DNA of 38,537 nucleotides, taken from positions 7,438 to 45,974 of the forward strand of contig JAHBMJ010000612.1 in the NCBI GenBank assembly GCA_018398765.1, read 5' to 3'. This document shows positions 20,522-30,150 of this stretch, piece after piece (position 1 is the stretch's first letter; every line of letters starts with the position of its first letter). This DNA comes from Chromera velia (taxonomy: Eukaryota; Sar; Chromeraceae). The notes beneath the pieces are model-generated. The model saw only the letters and a program-made list of their open reading frames with translations, was not told the origin of the DNA and ran no database searches. The position numbers and the translations under genes are program-made.

Positions 20522-23034
20522 CTCGGTGTTGTCCGTCTCCGGTGCTTGTGCTTCCAACTGGGGGCAAGCTGCCCCGAGTGGCGGCCTCTCGGTGGGCAGC
20601 GACTCAGGGAACTCGGGGGACGGCGAGAATATGCAGTGGGGGGCAGGAGGAAGTCGGGGAGGCAGGTTTGGAGTGGACAGCCTGGTGCTTGAACTGCAAC
20701 CAACACAGTGGGTCGAGGCTTCATGAGGAGGGCAGCCACGAGTTCATGGGTCAGGATGTTGTTCAGGGGGGGGAGTCTGGAAGAAGAGGGCAGGTGCTCT
20801 TGGACGAGCAGAGACTGCCTGGCTCGCGAGATGTTCACGAGACAGGTCCGTCGTGAAGCCTGCCTGTTGTCTTCCCAGCTGCAATTCCTGACCTGTGTGC
20901 TCACTCGCCCAAGCTGTTTTCCCCCTTCCCGTTCTTCTGTCCAGGACCTCAAGGTCAAAGACCTCCCTTTTGCACCTACCCGCCTCGAACCCCTTCTCTT
21001 CTACCCGGTGGGGTCCCCCCCCGCCTTTTGCTTCCCCCTTTCGCTTTGTCTGCTCCTCCCTGACAGTCTTCACCCAACTCTGAATCCCTTTGGTTCGTAG
21101 TCGTCTTTCCGACCTCCCCTCGCCTCTAGGTTTCTTTTTTGTACCCTATTCTTCTGCCCTTTCCTCCCTCCATAGTCTCCTCCCCTTTTGCGCTTACCTC
21201 CACGACTTTCGTGGTTCCTTCATCCGCCCTGCCGTTCTCTCCCGTCCAGCCATGCCCTTGGTTCCCCCCTGCCGTTCTGTTGCCCCCTGTTTCTCTTCCA
21301 GCCCTGCCCTTCGTTCCCTTCTGCCGTTCTGTTGTCCCCTGTTTCTCTTCCAGCCCTGCCCCTGCCGTTCTGTCCTCACCTCTTGCCTCCTGTGCCCTTC
21401 GCCCCCCCCCCCCGTTCTGTCCTCACCTCTTGCGCCCCCTGTTTCTCTTCCAGCCCTGCCCTTCGTTCCCCCCTGCCGTTCTGTTGCCCCCTGTTTCTCT
21501 CCCAGCCCTGCCCTTCGTTCCCTTCTGCCGTTCTGTTGTCCCCTGTTTCTCTTCCAGCTCTGCCCCCTGCCGTTCCGTCCTCACCTCTTGCCCCCCCTTC
21601 GTAGTTCCGTCCTGTCCTTACCTCTTGGGACCTCCCTAGCTGATCACTGCCTTCCCCACTTCTTCTTGTGTCCCTCGAGCTGGGTCTTTCTCCAAAGGCC
21701 AAATCATTTCTTCCCCTCCCGTTCCTGCAGGTGCCTGGAGGGATCTCGGGAGGACCTTTAACCTGCCCAACCTGGGACACCTGTCTGCAGCCCAACGGGT
21801 GGGTCACGCGTGTCCGGCCTGTCGACGCGTTTCCTCCGTTGGTGGAGTGACGTCTTTCCCCATCTGCGTGCAGCCTCTCGAGACTCCCATCGCCCCACGG
21901 GAAGTCGACCGGGACGCTTCTCTTTCTGCAGGTACGTCCCCGATGGATGTGTTTGTCGCTTTTTTGGTTTTCTGCCTGGCCAGGCAGTTCTCTCAGTTCT
22001 CCTTTTCATCGGTTCGATTTGAGGCTGCAGTTCCCTTTCTTTCGGAGTGTCACCATCCGAAAAAGAAGCGTCATCCGGCTGTCACCACCATTTGAAGGTG
22101 AAAGCAGGGAATCGGTGACAGTGGTGACAGTTGTGACACCGTTTTCCAAAACTTTTCTTTTCTTTACAGTCCCCTACTTCTTTTCTCTACATACTTTTTC
22201 TAAAAAGGTGTCACTAGTGTCACAAGTGTCACCGGTGAGGTGCTTTCACCTTCTTGGGTGGGTGACACTTCCGTTCGAAGACTGTCACCCGCGGTTGGAA
22301 GTGTCACCTCTCTCTCTTGCCTCTCTGTCTGGCCTCTTTATCAGGCTCGAGCCTTCGAGTGTCTTTCTTATTTCTTTTTGGTTTTCTGCCTGCCTTCTCC
22401 AACGGTCTTGCGGCAGGAACCCTTCATTCCTCCTCTTTCCGCGCCTCCTGCCGCCTTCCTTCTCCCCCACCTCCTTCTCCTCACTTCTCTTTCTCCTCTC
22501 CCGGCTGTCCGCCCCTGCTTCCCGCTCTCCTCCTGTTGCGATGCGGGACTGCTCATGTCCCTCCTTCTTCCGTTCTCTGTGGCCCTGAGCTCTCTTCTGT
22601 TCTGTCTGGTCCTTTCCGCTCTTTCTCTTCTTGCGTCCTGTCTGCTCTTTTCCCGCCCTTTTAGCCCCCCCGCTTCTCGCAGCTTCTCCTTTGGGGGAAC
22701 GTGTGTTTCTTCTCTCTATGGCCCTTTGCTTTCTTCTCAGGGCGTGTCGACTTTGTTTGTGTCCTTGATGCAGATCCCTGGGAGCGTCCTGAGGAGACCT
22801 TTGCCCGGCAGAACATGGGGCCGAAGGACGACGTTTGCCCCCACCTCTTTGCAGCTCTACGACAAGAGGTGGGCCAGGGGTGTCGGGGGTATCAGACACT
22901 TTTCTTTCCCACCTTTGTTCGCGTCTCTCTACCCCCCCCTTGCGTGTTTCTATCCTTTGCCCGCCCCCTTGTACCCTGCGTGCAGCCTTTAGCCATTGCT
23001 GGCGCTCCCCTGGATGGCCGCGCGAGTCCTGCGG
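20522..23034 (+). CDS. Unrecognised multi-exon gene (partial model)
   Basis: Six segments form one open product with compatible phases: 20522-20845, 20945-21007, 21731-21798, 21874-21931, 22774-22868 and 22986-23034. Acceptors are all C/T-rich followed by CAG; donors are GTCCGT, GTGGGG, GTGGGT, GTACGT, GTGGGC and GTGGGT. The joined peptide runs through GQVLLDEQRLPGSRDVHET, PPFCTYPPRTPSLLPG, WRDLGRTFNLPNLGHLSAAQ, PLETPIAPREVDRDASLSA and PWERPEETFARQNMGPKDD, then VCPHLFAALRQE. I do not recognise a domain. The first exon's SRWAA and SHEFMGQD segments resemble SRWAA and SHECMGWE encoded about 600 bases upstream, suggesting an internal repeat. Both ends are unknown. The chain of phase matches is the main support, and each match could arise by chance one time in three. 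Confidence 0.4.
21250..21600 (+). repeat. 52 bp pyrimidine minisatellite, units end like splice acceptors
   Basis: Units read GCCCTGCCCTTCGTTCCC, then TGCCGTTCTGTTG, then CCCCTGTTTCTCTTCCAG. The CAG ends fall at 21301, 21353, 21453, 21505 and 21557, spaced 52, 100, 52 and 52. One unit is replaced by a C run with TCCTCACCTCTTG segments. It lies in the predicted intron 21008-21730. Confidence 0.85.
22046..22312. repeat. Cluster of GTCAC/GTGAC motifs
   Basis: Eleven GTCAC or GTGAC cores occur in about 270 bases on both strands, many as GTGTCACC or its complement, for example GGTGACAGTGGTGACAG and GGTGTCACTAGTGTCAC. They are not in strict tandem. The cluster lies in the predicted intron 21932-22773. 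Confidence 0.7.
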
Positions 23035-23398
23035 GTGGGTCTGCACGCCAGCTGTCCCGCCCTCCTTCGGCTCTCCCTTTTTTTGTCTCCCTCCCTGCTC
23101 GTCTCTCTTTCCTTTTGCCTTTTTCCTTCCATCACGCCCGCCTACGCTCTGTCTGCCCGTCTCCATGCTGCATGTTCGTTCTTTTCTTTTCAGCACGCTT
23201 GCCTCAGTTCCGTCAGCCTGCATTGTGCCTGCCCGTCTCCTTTCCTCCAGGACACTGGGCCGCATTTTGTCTGACCGCCTCGTTCTTGCGCGCGTGCATC
23301 TTTCCTTCCAGCATGTCATCCTGCATTGTGTATTTCCGTCTCTTTTTGGCCGGCTTGCTTCTATATTTCCAGCGCGCCCAGCTCAATTTTGTCCGCAA
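23035..23398. other. Pyrimidine-rich DNA, probably intron or 3' part of the preceding gene
   Basis: Several acceptor-like CAG sites follow C/T tracts (for example TTTTCTTTTCAG near 23194 and TTTCCTCCAG near 23250). I could not extend the upstream gene with a phase-consistent exon beyond 23034. Confidence 0.3.
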
Positions 23399-24026
<628 letters not shown>

Positions 24027-24579
24027 TTTTCTCTCTCCTTCCGTCCCACGTCTAATGGATCTTTGTCTGCGAAATCAAGAGCAATCAGATGATGGTCGTT
24101 GATCTTCAAATGGATGAACTCAACGCAGTGAACGTACTTTGAAGATTGAGACATAATAAATGAAACCATAGTGAGTGTTAAGGAGTCATTAGGAGTCATT
24201 TCTTGATTAAGTCTTAGAGTTTGCATTAAGGTTTTTTTAATGACAACAAGTTATAAAAATTGTTGATAAATTTGTTTATAGGTTTAGTCCAGACCGACCT
24301 GTAAATTTCATATCCATTATAAACTTTTTTTTTGCTTTTCATACAAAAAATATAAAGGATAGTTAAGAACATACAAGAAAATTAATTATGTTATGGATTT
24401 AAATTTTCTTAAACTTAGTTTTCATTCTACAGTATTTTTTAGAAAACACGTGAAATCTTATATACGTCCGGGTTTTAAAATTCCCCCCCCTGACTGCATG
24501 TGAGTACACTTTTCTGCGTAGCTTCAATCCACTTCAAGCAGCTATATAGCATGCAGCAACTATACAGTTACAATTTTTT
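24027..24579. other. AT-rich DNA without a clear gene
   Basis: After a short mixed segment (24030-24200) the sequence is strongly AT-rich to about 24480. No gene is supported. Confidence 0.5.
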
Positions 24580-24587
24580 TTTGCTTT

Positions 24588-24825
24588 CCGAGGCCGTTCG
24601 TAAGCTTGCTTGCGTCAGATATGCATGCACGCTGCCAAAAACTTGGCCCCGAAAGGCTGAATTTACGCCATGTATGCATGTGTCAGATGGGTTTCAGATC
24701 CGCTCAACCCCAGGTTTTTTTCTCGCGGGAGGACCATGGCCAGCGTACGTTAATCGCATGCAGTTCTCATTTTTTTTACTTTCTGGCCGGGGCCGTCAGA
24801 TTCACTGCGATGTTGCAGCATGTTG
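24588..24825. repeat. Diverged copy of a dispersed repeat shared with 17640-18010
   Basis: Three modules match the minus strand of the duplicated segment with substitutions: GGCCCCGAAAGGCTGAAT followed by CGCCA-x-TGT-x-TG and a TTTCAGATC/CTTCAGACC stretch; CAGTTCTCATTTTT followed by CTTTC and GGCCGG; and GGCCGTTCG-x-AAGCTTGCTT followed by GCGTCAGA. Module order differs from the other locus, so the family is mosaic. Simple cut and paste would not explain it. Confidence 0.65.
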
Positions 24826-25350
24826 CATTGCATGCAGCAGGCCCAAGATTAGGTATTAGGTGTTAGGTATTAAAGGGGGGTATGGGAGCATCCGCCCGTC
24901 CGGGTAGTACCTCCACCCCATATGCATGCATCACGCAATCGCTCGGCATTACCCGTCGCGTATCACGTGTCTGGTCATTCATATGGTCTGTCGGCCCGCA
25001 CCCTAGAGTGGTCCTGGACAAAAAACCTCTGGCATGCAGTACCGGTTAATGAGGAAAAAACAGGCCAAGGCGGGAAAACCGACTCATGCCAGGAGGAGAG
25101 AACTCCTACCAAGCACGCTGCATCTCGACGACCGAAAAGAAGAAATGAATCTACCTAGCTTGCAGTGCCTTGCACTAACCCCCTCTAGCTCTAAGAGACT
25201 CTGAGGAAATACAACACCAGACAGTTATTTGAGACTCCCTCTCCACCGCTGGATGTCACACTCAGAACTCCATCTCCGCCACTAAGTTACGCTTCGACCC
25301 CTCCCAGCAGTGCAGGTCAATCGAGGCCAATGCATTAGACCTCCTAGCCT
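24826..25350. other. Non-coding DNA downstream of the Ulp1-like gene
   Basis: Contains a short repeat TTAGGTATTAGGTGTTAGGT (about 24850-24869) and ATGCATGCAT at about 24923. It should include the 3' untranslated region of the minus-strand protease gene. No frame is convincing. Confidence 0.45.
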
Positions 25351-27812
25351 TCAAGGCGGCGCGGGCTCAGAGCCTCCAGATCCTAAAGTCCCCTTCAACA
25401 CCCCCCATACTCTCGACCTCCCTCTCTTCTCTGCCCACCATCGTGGTTCTTCAAACACATACGTTACGACATTTCGGAGAGCAACCCGCACACGCGCTGC
25501 CACAGCATGGTCGACTTCCTGAAAGTCTATCCCTGTAATCATCGTAATCAGCCACCCCAAGATATGAGGGCCACAATCGTAGCCGTTTCGCTGACATGGT
25601 ACGGTCAATGCATACGCCTGCATGGGTATATCATCATCCCCTCCTATTAGATCGTCGCCGCACGCTGTTGCTTTGAAAAAGGGGTACAGGAGCCCTGGGA
25701 TGGAGATTTGGGTCGGCGGGAGGGAGTCCAATGTGTAGACAGTAAGCATTGGCAAAGTCTCATTCTCCTTCACAGCTCCCTTCTCGCCCCCTTTAACGTA
25801 CCCAGCCAACCAATGCGCGTCCGAATGGTTAAAGACACAAAAAAGATCCTTCCCCCCATATGGCTTGAACCGCTTTCCCATCCTCCGCAGTCTGTGAACC
25901 CACCACGACCGTAAATCCGCCTCTCTTTCTTTCCACTTAGTGTCTACATTCCTACTTCCCGTGCTGCCCCCAGTCGCCTTTCCTCTCTCTCTCTCTACCT
26001 GCCAGTCCGCTGCCTTCTTCGTCCTCTGCATTGCTTCTATATCAATGAGCTTCATCATTTCCATTACAACAGAATTGACGAATGTAAGGGGTGAGGAACT
26101 TTCAAACTCAGCCCCCAGGAAGGTAATCACTCTCCCAAAAAAGTTCATGGCGCTGTCATTCAACCATCTCCCAGGGGCAAGGCGGGCTAACCCATCGGAA
26201 TCGATGCTATGGCCCGATTGATATGATCCGAGCCATCCCATCAACCCCTCCTCTTGCTCGCTCTCAATCATTTCCTCCTCAATGGCCATCCTAGTGGCTG
26301 ATTCGGCTAACGACTCCCCTTGCGCCACTATCTGGGTCGTACATCCTGCTGAACGGGGGCATAGGAGAAGGCTTCTTGCACTAACCGTCACGCTGAGAGC
26401 GGCGGAGCCAGGGGAGGGGTCAGGAACAGACAGATCGGGGAGCTTCCCCGCAGTGGCCATGGCAGACTCCTTTGCTTCAGCTATTCTCAAAGCCGACAGC
26501 ACCAGATGTTCCGCTTGGGTCATGGCAGCGTCGCCATTTGTCAAGACAGGTGCCCCTGCACCATTTACATATTCAGAGGAGACAGTGGGGGGGTCACAGA
26601 CCGGAGCCTGAATATGTTCGGTTGTGGCTGCAACGGCAGACACTGTAACGTTGTGAGGCTAGCCAGCCGCGCAACGGTACACAAAGCAGCATGTCAGGCC
26701 GTATTGAGATGCGCGCAGTTTGAGCGTATTTACATCCATGCAATTAAGCTACGCGCATGCATGCAGTCAGCAGTGAGTCAAGCCTTCGTATGAAAGTCTG
26801 TAAGGGAGTACCTGGAAGTAGTAACCTTGCATGACAGAACTTCTTATACCATATGAGCCCCGTACAACAAGCTAGCCACTGCACCACACTCTGTAGCGGA
26901 CACTGCACGTTTTTTTGACGGTCCCGCAGTCGCCTCCTGTCCAGGAGGGGGGAGTTTTTCACTGGAGACATCTGCAGACTGGGACCCACCACGAGGACGC
27001 TTCTGAATCACTGAGGAGGCGGCGTCTGCTTTGGCTTTCGCCCTGCTTCTGGGTGTGCGGCTTTAAGTGGGAAGGGGCGGACAGCTCGAGGGGCCACAAG
27101 TAGAGGAATCTGTTTCAGAAGAAAGCTGACCGAAAACCAAGGGTAGACCCACCAGGGGGTCATGGGCAGGAGCTCTAGTAGCCCTTGATTTGTCCTCATG
27201 AACGGAGCACATGCAGAACTCACTGACAGTGGGTCTGGGAATGGGTTGAAAGCTTTTGTTGAACTGTGGACCAGAATTTAAACGCGCCTGTGCACCTGGC
27301 AGATCAGAGGGGGCTACACAACCATCCTTATGACAGGGTGGATGTATCTTGATCGTAGGGAGGTTTGAGTGACTGGGGATCAGGGCAGGCACAGCAACAC
27401 CTGCCATTTGCAGAGATTGGGGCCTTTCTCTCCCCAGGATAGACAGGCTAGTAGACAAGTCCCTCGTACACTCTCTGAGCATCCGATCGACCTCTTCTCT
27501 TTCATGTAAAGCCATCAGAAACCTCTCCTTAACGGCATCCAACTCCCGACCCATCACCCCCCCCGTCCTCCCCAATATCGCAATTTCAGCCGTCCTACCG
27601 GATTGAATTTCACCTCCAAACCCCTTAGTCTCTGTAGATTCTCCGCCAGGTCTCCGGTGCCTCCCACTCTGAGGGGCCTGCAGTGTGGGAAAGGGGGGCA
27701 GGTTACACATCACGTCACTCTCGGTAGGCCCGAGGCAGAGGGGGGACTGTGGCGCCTCATTTGACCGGGTCTGCACACAGGGGGAAGGCACGGAGGAAAG
27801 AATATCCCTCAA
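25351..27812 (-). CDS. Ulp1/SENP-like C48 cysteine protease 1
   Basis: Predicted exons 27812-27131 and 26627-25351 join phase 1 to phase 1 across an intron with donor GTCAGC and acceptor GCCGTTGCAG, giving about 652 residues. The C-terminal 250 residues show the Ulp1 fold signature: LAPGRWLNDSAMNFF, FCVFNHSDAHWLAGYV with the catalytic His, TVYTLDSLP with the Asp, and VPCQRNGYDCGPHILGWLI with the oxyanion Gln and nucleophilic Cys. Such enzymes cleave SUMO or related modifiers from proteins. The N-terminal exon is Pro/Ser-rich with a helical, charged piece (ELDAVKERFLMALHEREEVD). An 80-residue charged insert separates the WLND region from the His motif. The 27812 limit is only where the frame opens, so the true start is unknown. 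Ulp1-like genes also occur in plant Mutator and CACTA transposons, so a mobile origin is possible. Confidence 0.68.
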
Positions 27813-27889
27813 CCCGCTCAGTCAGCAGCAACCCACAATCAGGGCTGAACCGCACACGACCGCATACATCAGCACATCCATACACGTAG

Positions 27890-28205
27890 TCAGCAGGAGG
27901 CCCAACTCTAGGGCACTGCACATTCAAACACGCAGTCAGCAGGAGGCCTAACTTCTAGGCCCAACTCTAGGGCACTGCACATTCAAACACGCAGTCAGCA
28001 GGAGGCTCAACTCTAGGGCACTGCACATTCAAACACGCAGTCAGCAGGAGGCCTAACTCTAGGGCACTGCACATTCAAACACGCAGTCAGCAGGAGGCCC
28101 AACTCTAGGGCACTGCACATTCAAACACGCAGTCAGCAGGAGGCCCAACTCTAGGGCACTGCACATTCAAACACGCAGCAGGAGGCCCAACTCTAGGGCA
28201 CTCCT
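27890..28205. repeat. 46 bp minisatellite, about 6-7 units
   Basis: Units contain CCCAACTCTAGGGCACTGCA, then CATTCAAACACGCAGTCAGC and AGGAGG. They start at about 27897, 27958, 28006, 28051, 28097, 28143 and 28185; some are shortened, and one carries an extra GCCTAACTTCTAG. The array sits between the two Ulp1-like genes, where promoter or 5' exon sequence of the first would be expected. Confidence 0.9.
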
Positions 28206-28259
28206 CTCTCACTCTCTCTAAAACCCCCTGCCAGAACACACCTGAGACAGGACACCTTC

Positions 28260-29159
28260 TTATCTCGCTCTCGTAAAACTCCGATACTCGCGGTCCGCTC
28301 TCCAACCATACCCATTGGCAGGCCAACCCATCCACTCGCGGGCTGTCTTCCTTGCATCCGTCTTGGACGTCGCCGGCTGCCCCCTCAAAGTCCTCGAACG
28401 TACCACCTCTGAGGCCGCTCCAATCAGGCTATCCAGCCTCTTTCTCAAATCTTGTGCTGTAGGTCCTCTCTCAGGTAGCAACCTAGGTAGCAACATGGGA
28501 GGGGAACTACTATGGGACTGAAAAAGGCTCTCCAATTCGAACGTTTGGAGTCTGAGGACCATGATGAGATAAGAGAGGACATGATCACCACACAGATGCA
28601 GTGAATCCTTTCCCAGCTGCTGCGGAACGGTGACTTCTATCACTGTCTTACCCGAAATGCTGTTCAGAAATCGCAGCCAGCTCTTTGGTTCACACCCCCT
28701 CACTTCTTTGAAAAGTTCGGTTGCAAATAGACCAATCCTGCGGAAGACCCTCTTTTTTTTAAGGTCGACAAGAGCAGGAGACAAACGTAAGTCCCTGAGG
28801 CAGTCAAGGCTGATCATGCCTACACGTCCTCCCGAAGCTTGTGAGGCAAAGCCTTCACTTTGCTCCCCATTCTTCACTAGGACACCGAACCAGTGGCTCG
28901 TCAAAGGGTGTCGGACGGGAACATACCAGAACTTTGCTCGTAACACCGTCTCCCCAAGAAACTCCACACGCCTCCCCAGAGCCGCTGAGAGGAACTCGCG
29001 TCTGCTCTCCACATCTGGGAACGTAGGAGCATCATCACCCACAACCGCCCTCAAAACAGAATATATTCTGGAGCTAGTCACAAAGACGTTTCGATCGCCG
29101 ACAGGACCCCGCATGTTCGGGCGGTCCTCGATCAGCGCTGAGAGGGCACCCGCTTCCAT
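28260..29159 (-). CDS. Ulp1-like C48 cysteine protease 2
   Basis: A 299-residue frame on the same strand as protease 1. It keeps the order of the C48 catalytic motifs: VPVRHPLTSHWFGVLV (His), GMISLDCLRDL (Asp) and VTVPQQLGKDSLHLCGDHVL (Gln, Cys). The CG-x-H-x-L after the Cys matches protease 1 (CGPHIL). Spacing between the Gln and Cys is longer than usual, and the segment before the His has diverged. The C-terminus is basic. An in-frame TAA two codons before the first ATG separates it from a further open segment (29163-29441), so the gene may be interrupted. Activity is uncertain but the triad residues are present. It may be a diverged tandem relative of protease 1 or part of mobile DNA. Confidence 0.55.
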   Translation of the reverse strand: MEAGALSALIEDRPNMRGPVGDRNVFVTSSRIYSVLRAVVGDDAPTFPDVESRREFLSAALGRRVEFLGETVLRAKFWYVPVRHPLTSHWFGVLVKNGEQSEGFASQASGGRVGMISLDCLRDLRLSPALVDLKKKRVFRRIGLFATELFKEVRGCEPKSWLRFLNSISGKTVIEVTVPQQLGKDSLHLCGDHVLSYLIMVLRLQTFELESLFQSHSSSPPMLLPRLLPERGPTAQDLRKRLDSLIGAASEVVRSRTLRGQPATSKTDARKTAREWMGWPANGYGWRADREYRSFTRAR

Positions 29160-29162
29160 CAG

Positions 29163-29441
29163 TTAGTCACTTATATGAAAATCTCCCCAGAACTCCCCTC
29201 CCTCCTTCATGGATGCCCACCCCAGGTGAAGCTCTCGCAGCTCAGACACGAGCCTGTCCACCGGTCCATAACCAGAGTGGCCTACACTGGAATTCAGGAT
29301 ACTGCATATGGCTACCAAGTCGTGAGAGGAGAGAGCTGGAGGGTCCTGCGAGATGTTGTTTGCTGGTCTCCCGGGAGTGGACCGGACGGCTGGTGGGTTA
29401 GGGGGGGGGGGCGGTGGTAATACATGGGGAATGAGGATCAC
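29163..29441 (-). pseudogene. Upstream part of protease 2, cut off by an in-frame TAA
   Basis: A 92-residue frame ends at TAA (29165-29163) and is in the same frame as protease 2, which resumes as CTG ATG after it. The C-terminal part (GPVDRLVSELRELHLGW, EFWGDFHISD) reads like the start of a protease domain, while the N-terminal part is poly-proline from a G run on the other strand. It could be a genuine separate exon, a decayed start, or a one-base error in a Tyr codon. Confidence 0.35.
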
Positions 29442-30150
29442 TGGAGGGGGAAAGCGCCTAGTTGCAGTCTATGAGGGTCCCAGAGCACATCAGGCCGGCC
29501 CAGACTCACCAACAGTCTCAAGCGAACTGCCCGTCCCGCCTGACGAGATCACACCGACTGGGACTTCCCCTGGCTCTGTGTCCATCCACTGCCATCCGTA
29601 TCCATTTCCTCCTGGCATCGATCTCTGTGAATGGGTTTTTTTTTTGCAAGTAGACGGGTTGTGGACGTAATAATCGAGTGTACTCAAACAACGAAGGTAA
29701 GACAAAAACGTCTACTCCCTCGAACTTCCTCAATTCTTCACCAATTTTGTTCGTTTTTTGACTCGGACGTTCTCTTTGCTGGAGTCCTCTCTGTTTCTCG
29801 TGATCAAAACAGGAGAGGAGTACATAGGAAGATGGTATATAGATGGCCCAAGAGACCCGGCCGGCCTGCAAGCATGCAGGCATGCAAATAACATGCATGC
29901 GTGCAGTTGCCGGGGTGACCGCCGCGCGGGCCTCACAGGTATGCCGGGGCCCGGGCTCGGTCATGAATGGTCACGTGATGGGTGCAACCATGGTACATTT
30001 GAACCGATTCCTCGCGTGGAATTTCAAGAACCATTCGCGCTGCCTGTCTGTCAAACGTTTCGTTCGATCGTTGGGTCGCTTCTACTTGCACGCTCCCCAG
30101 ACTGCATGGGGAAAATTTCAAAAGCAGCACAGGACGGCCTAGCTTACGAG
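29442..30150. other. Intergenic region between protease 2 and BBS8
   Basis: These genes are divergent, so both promoters should lie here. A GCATGC-rich tract (GCAAGCATGCAGGCATGCAA, then ACATGCATGCGTGCAG) lies at about 29868-29905. The plus-strand frame that continues into BBS8 is open from 29758, so upstream start codons are possible. Confidence 0.45.

Noticed and set aside
21090-21761. 223-codon plus-strand frame rich in Pro, Ser and Cys
   Set aside because: It is the translation of the 52 bp pyrimidine minisatellite within an intron.
22285-23319. 344-codon minus-strand frame, Arg/Lys/Glu-rich
   Set aside because: Antisense of pyrimidine-rich introns, which always yields Arg/Glu/Lys-rich frames; no motif, and it overlaps phase-consistent plus-strand exons.
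24030-24226. Minus-strand peptide with FIHLKIND and LDFADKDPLDVGRK, resembling a topoisomerase IB core or a ubiquitin relic
   Set aside because: The two resemblances compete, the stretch is under 40 residues, and no flanking homology is visible; likely chance or a decayed fragment beyond identification.
24850-24869. TTAGGTATTAGGTGTTAGGT as an interstitial telomere repeat
   Set aside because: Only about three imperfect units of an 8-mer, not the plant/algal TTTAGGG or TTAGGG repeat.
27896-28205. The 46 bp direct repeat as a CRISPR array
   Set aside because: Units are contiguous with no unique spacers, and the genome is eukaryotic.
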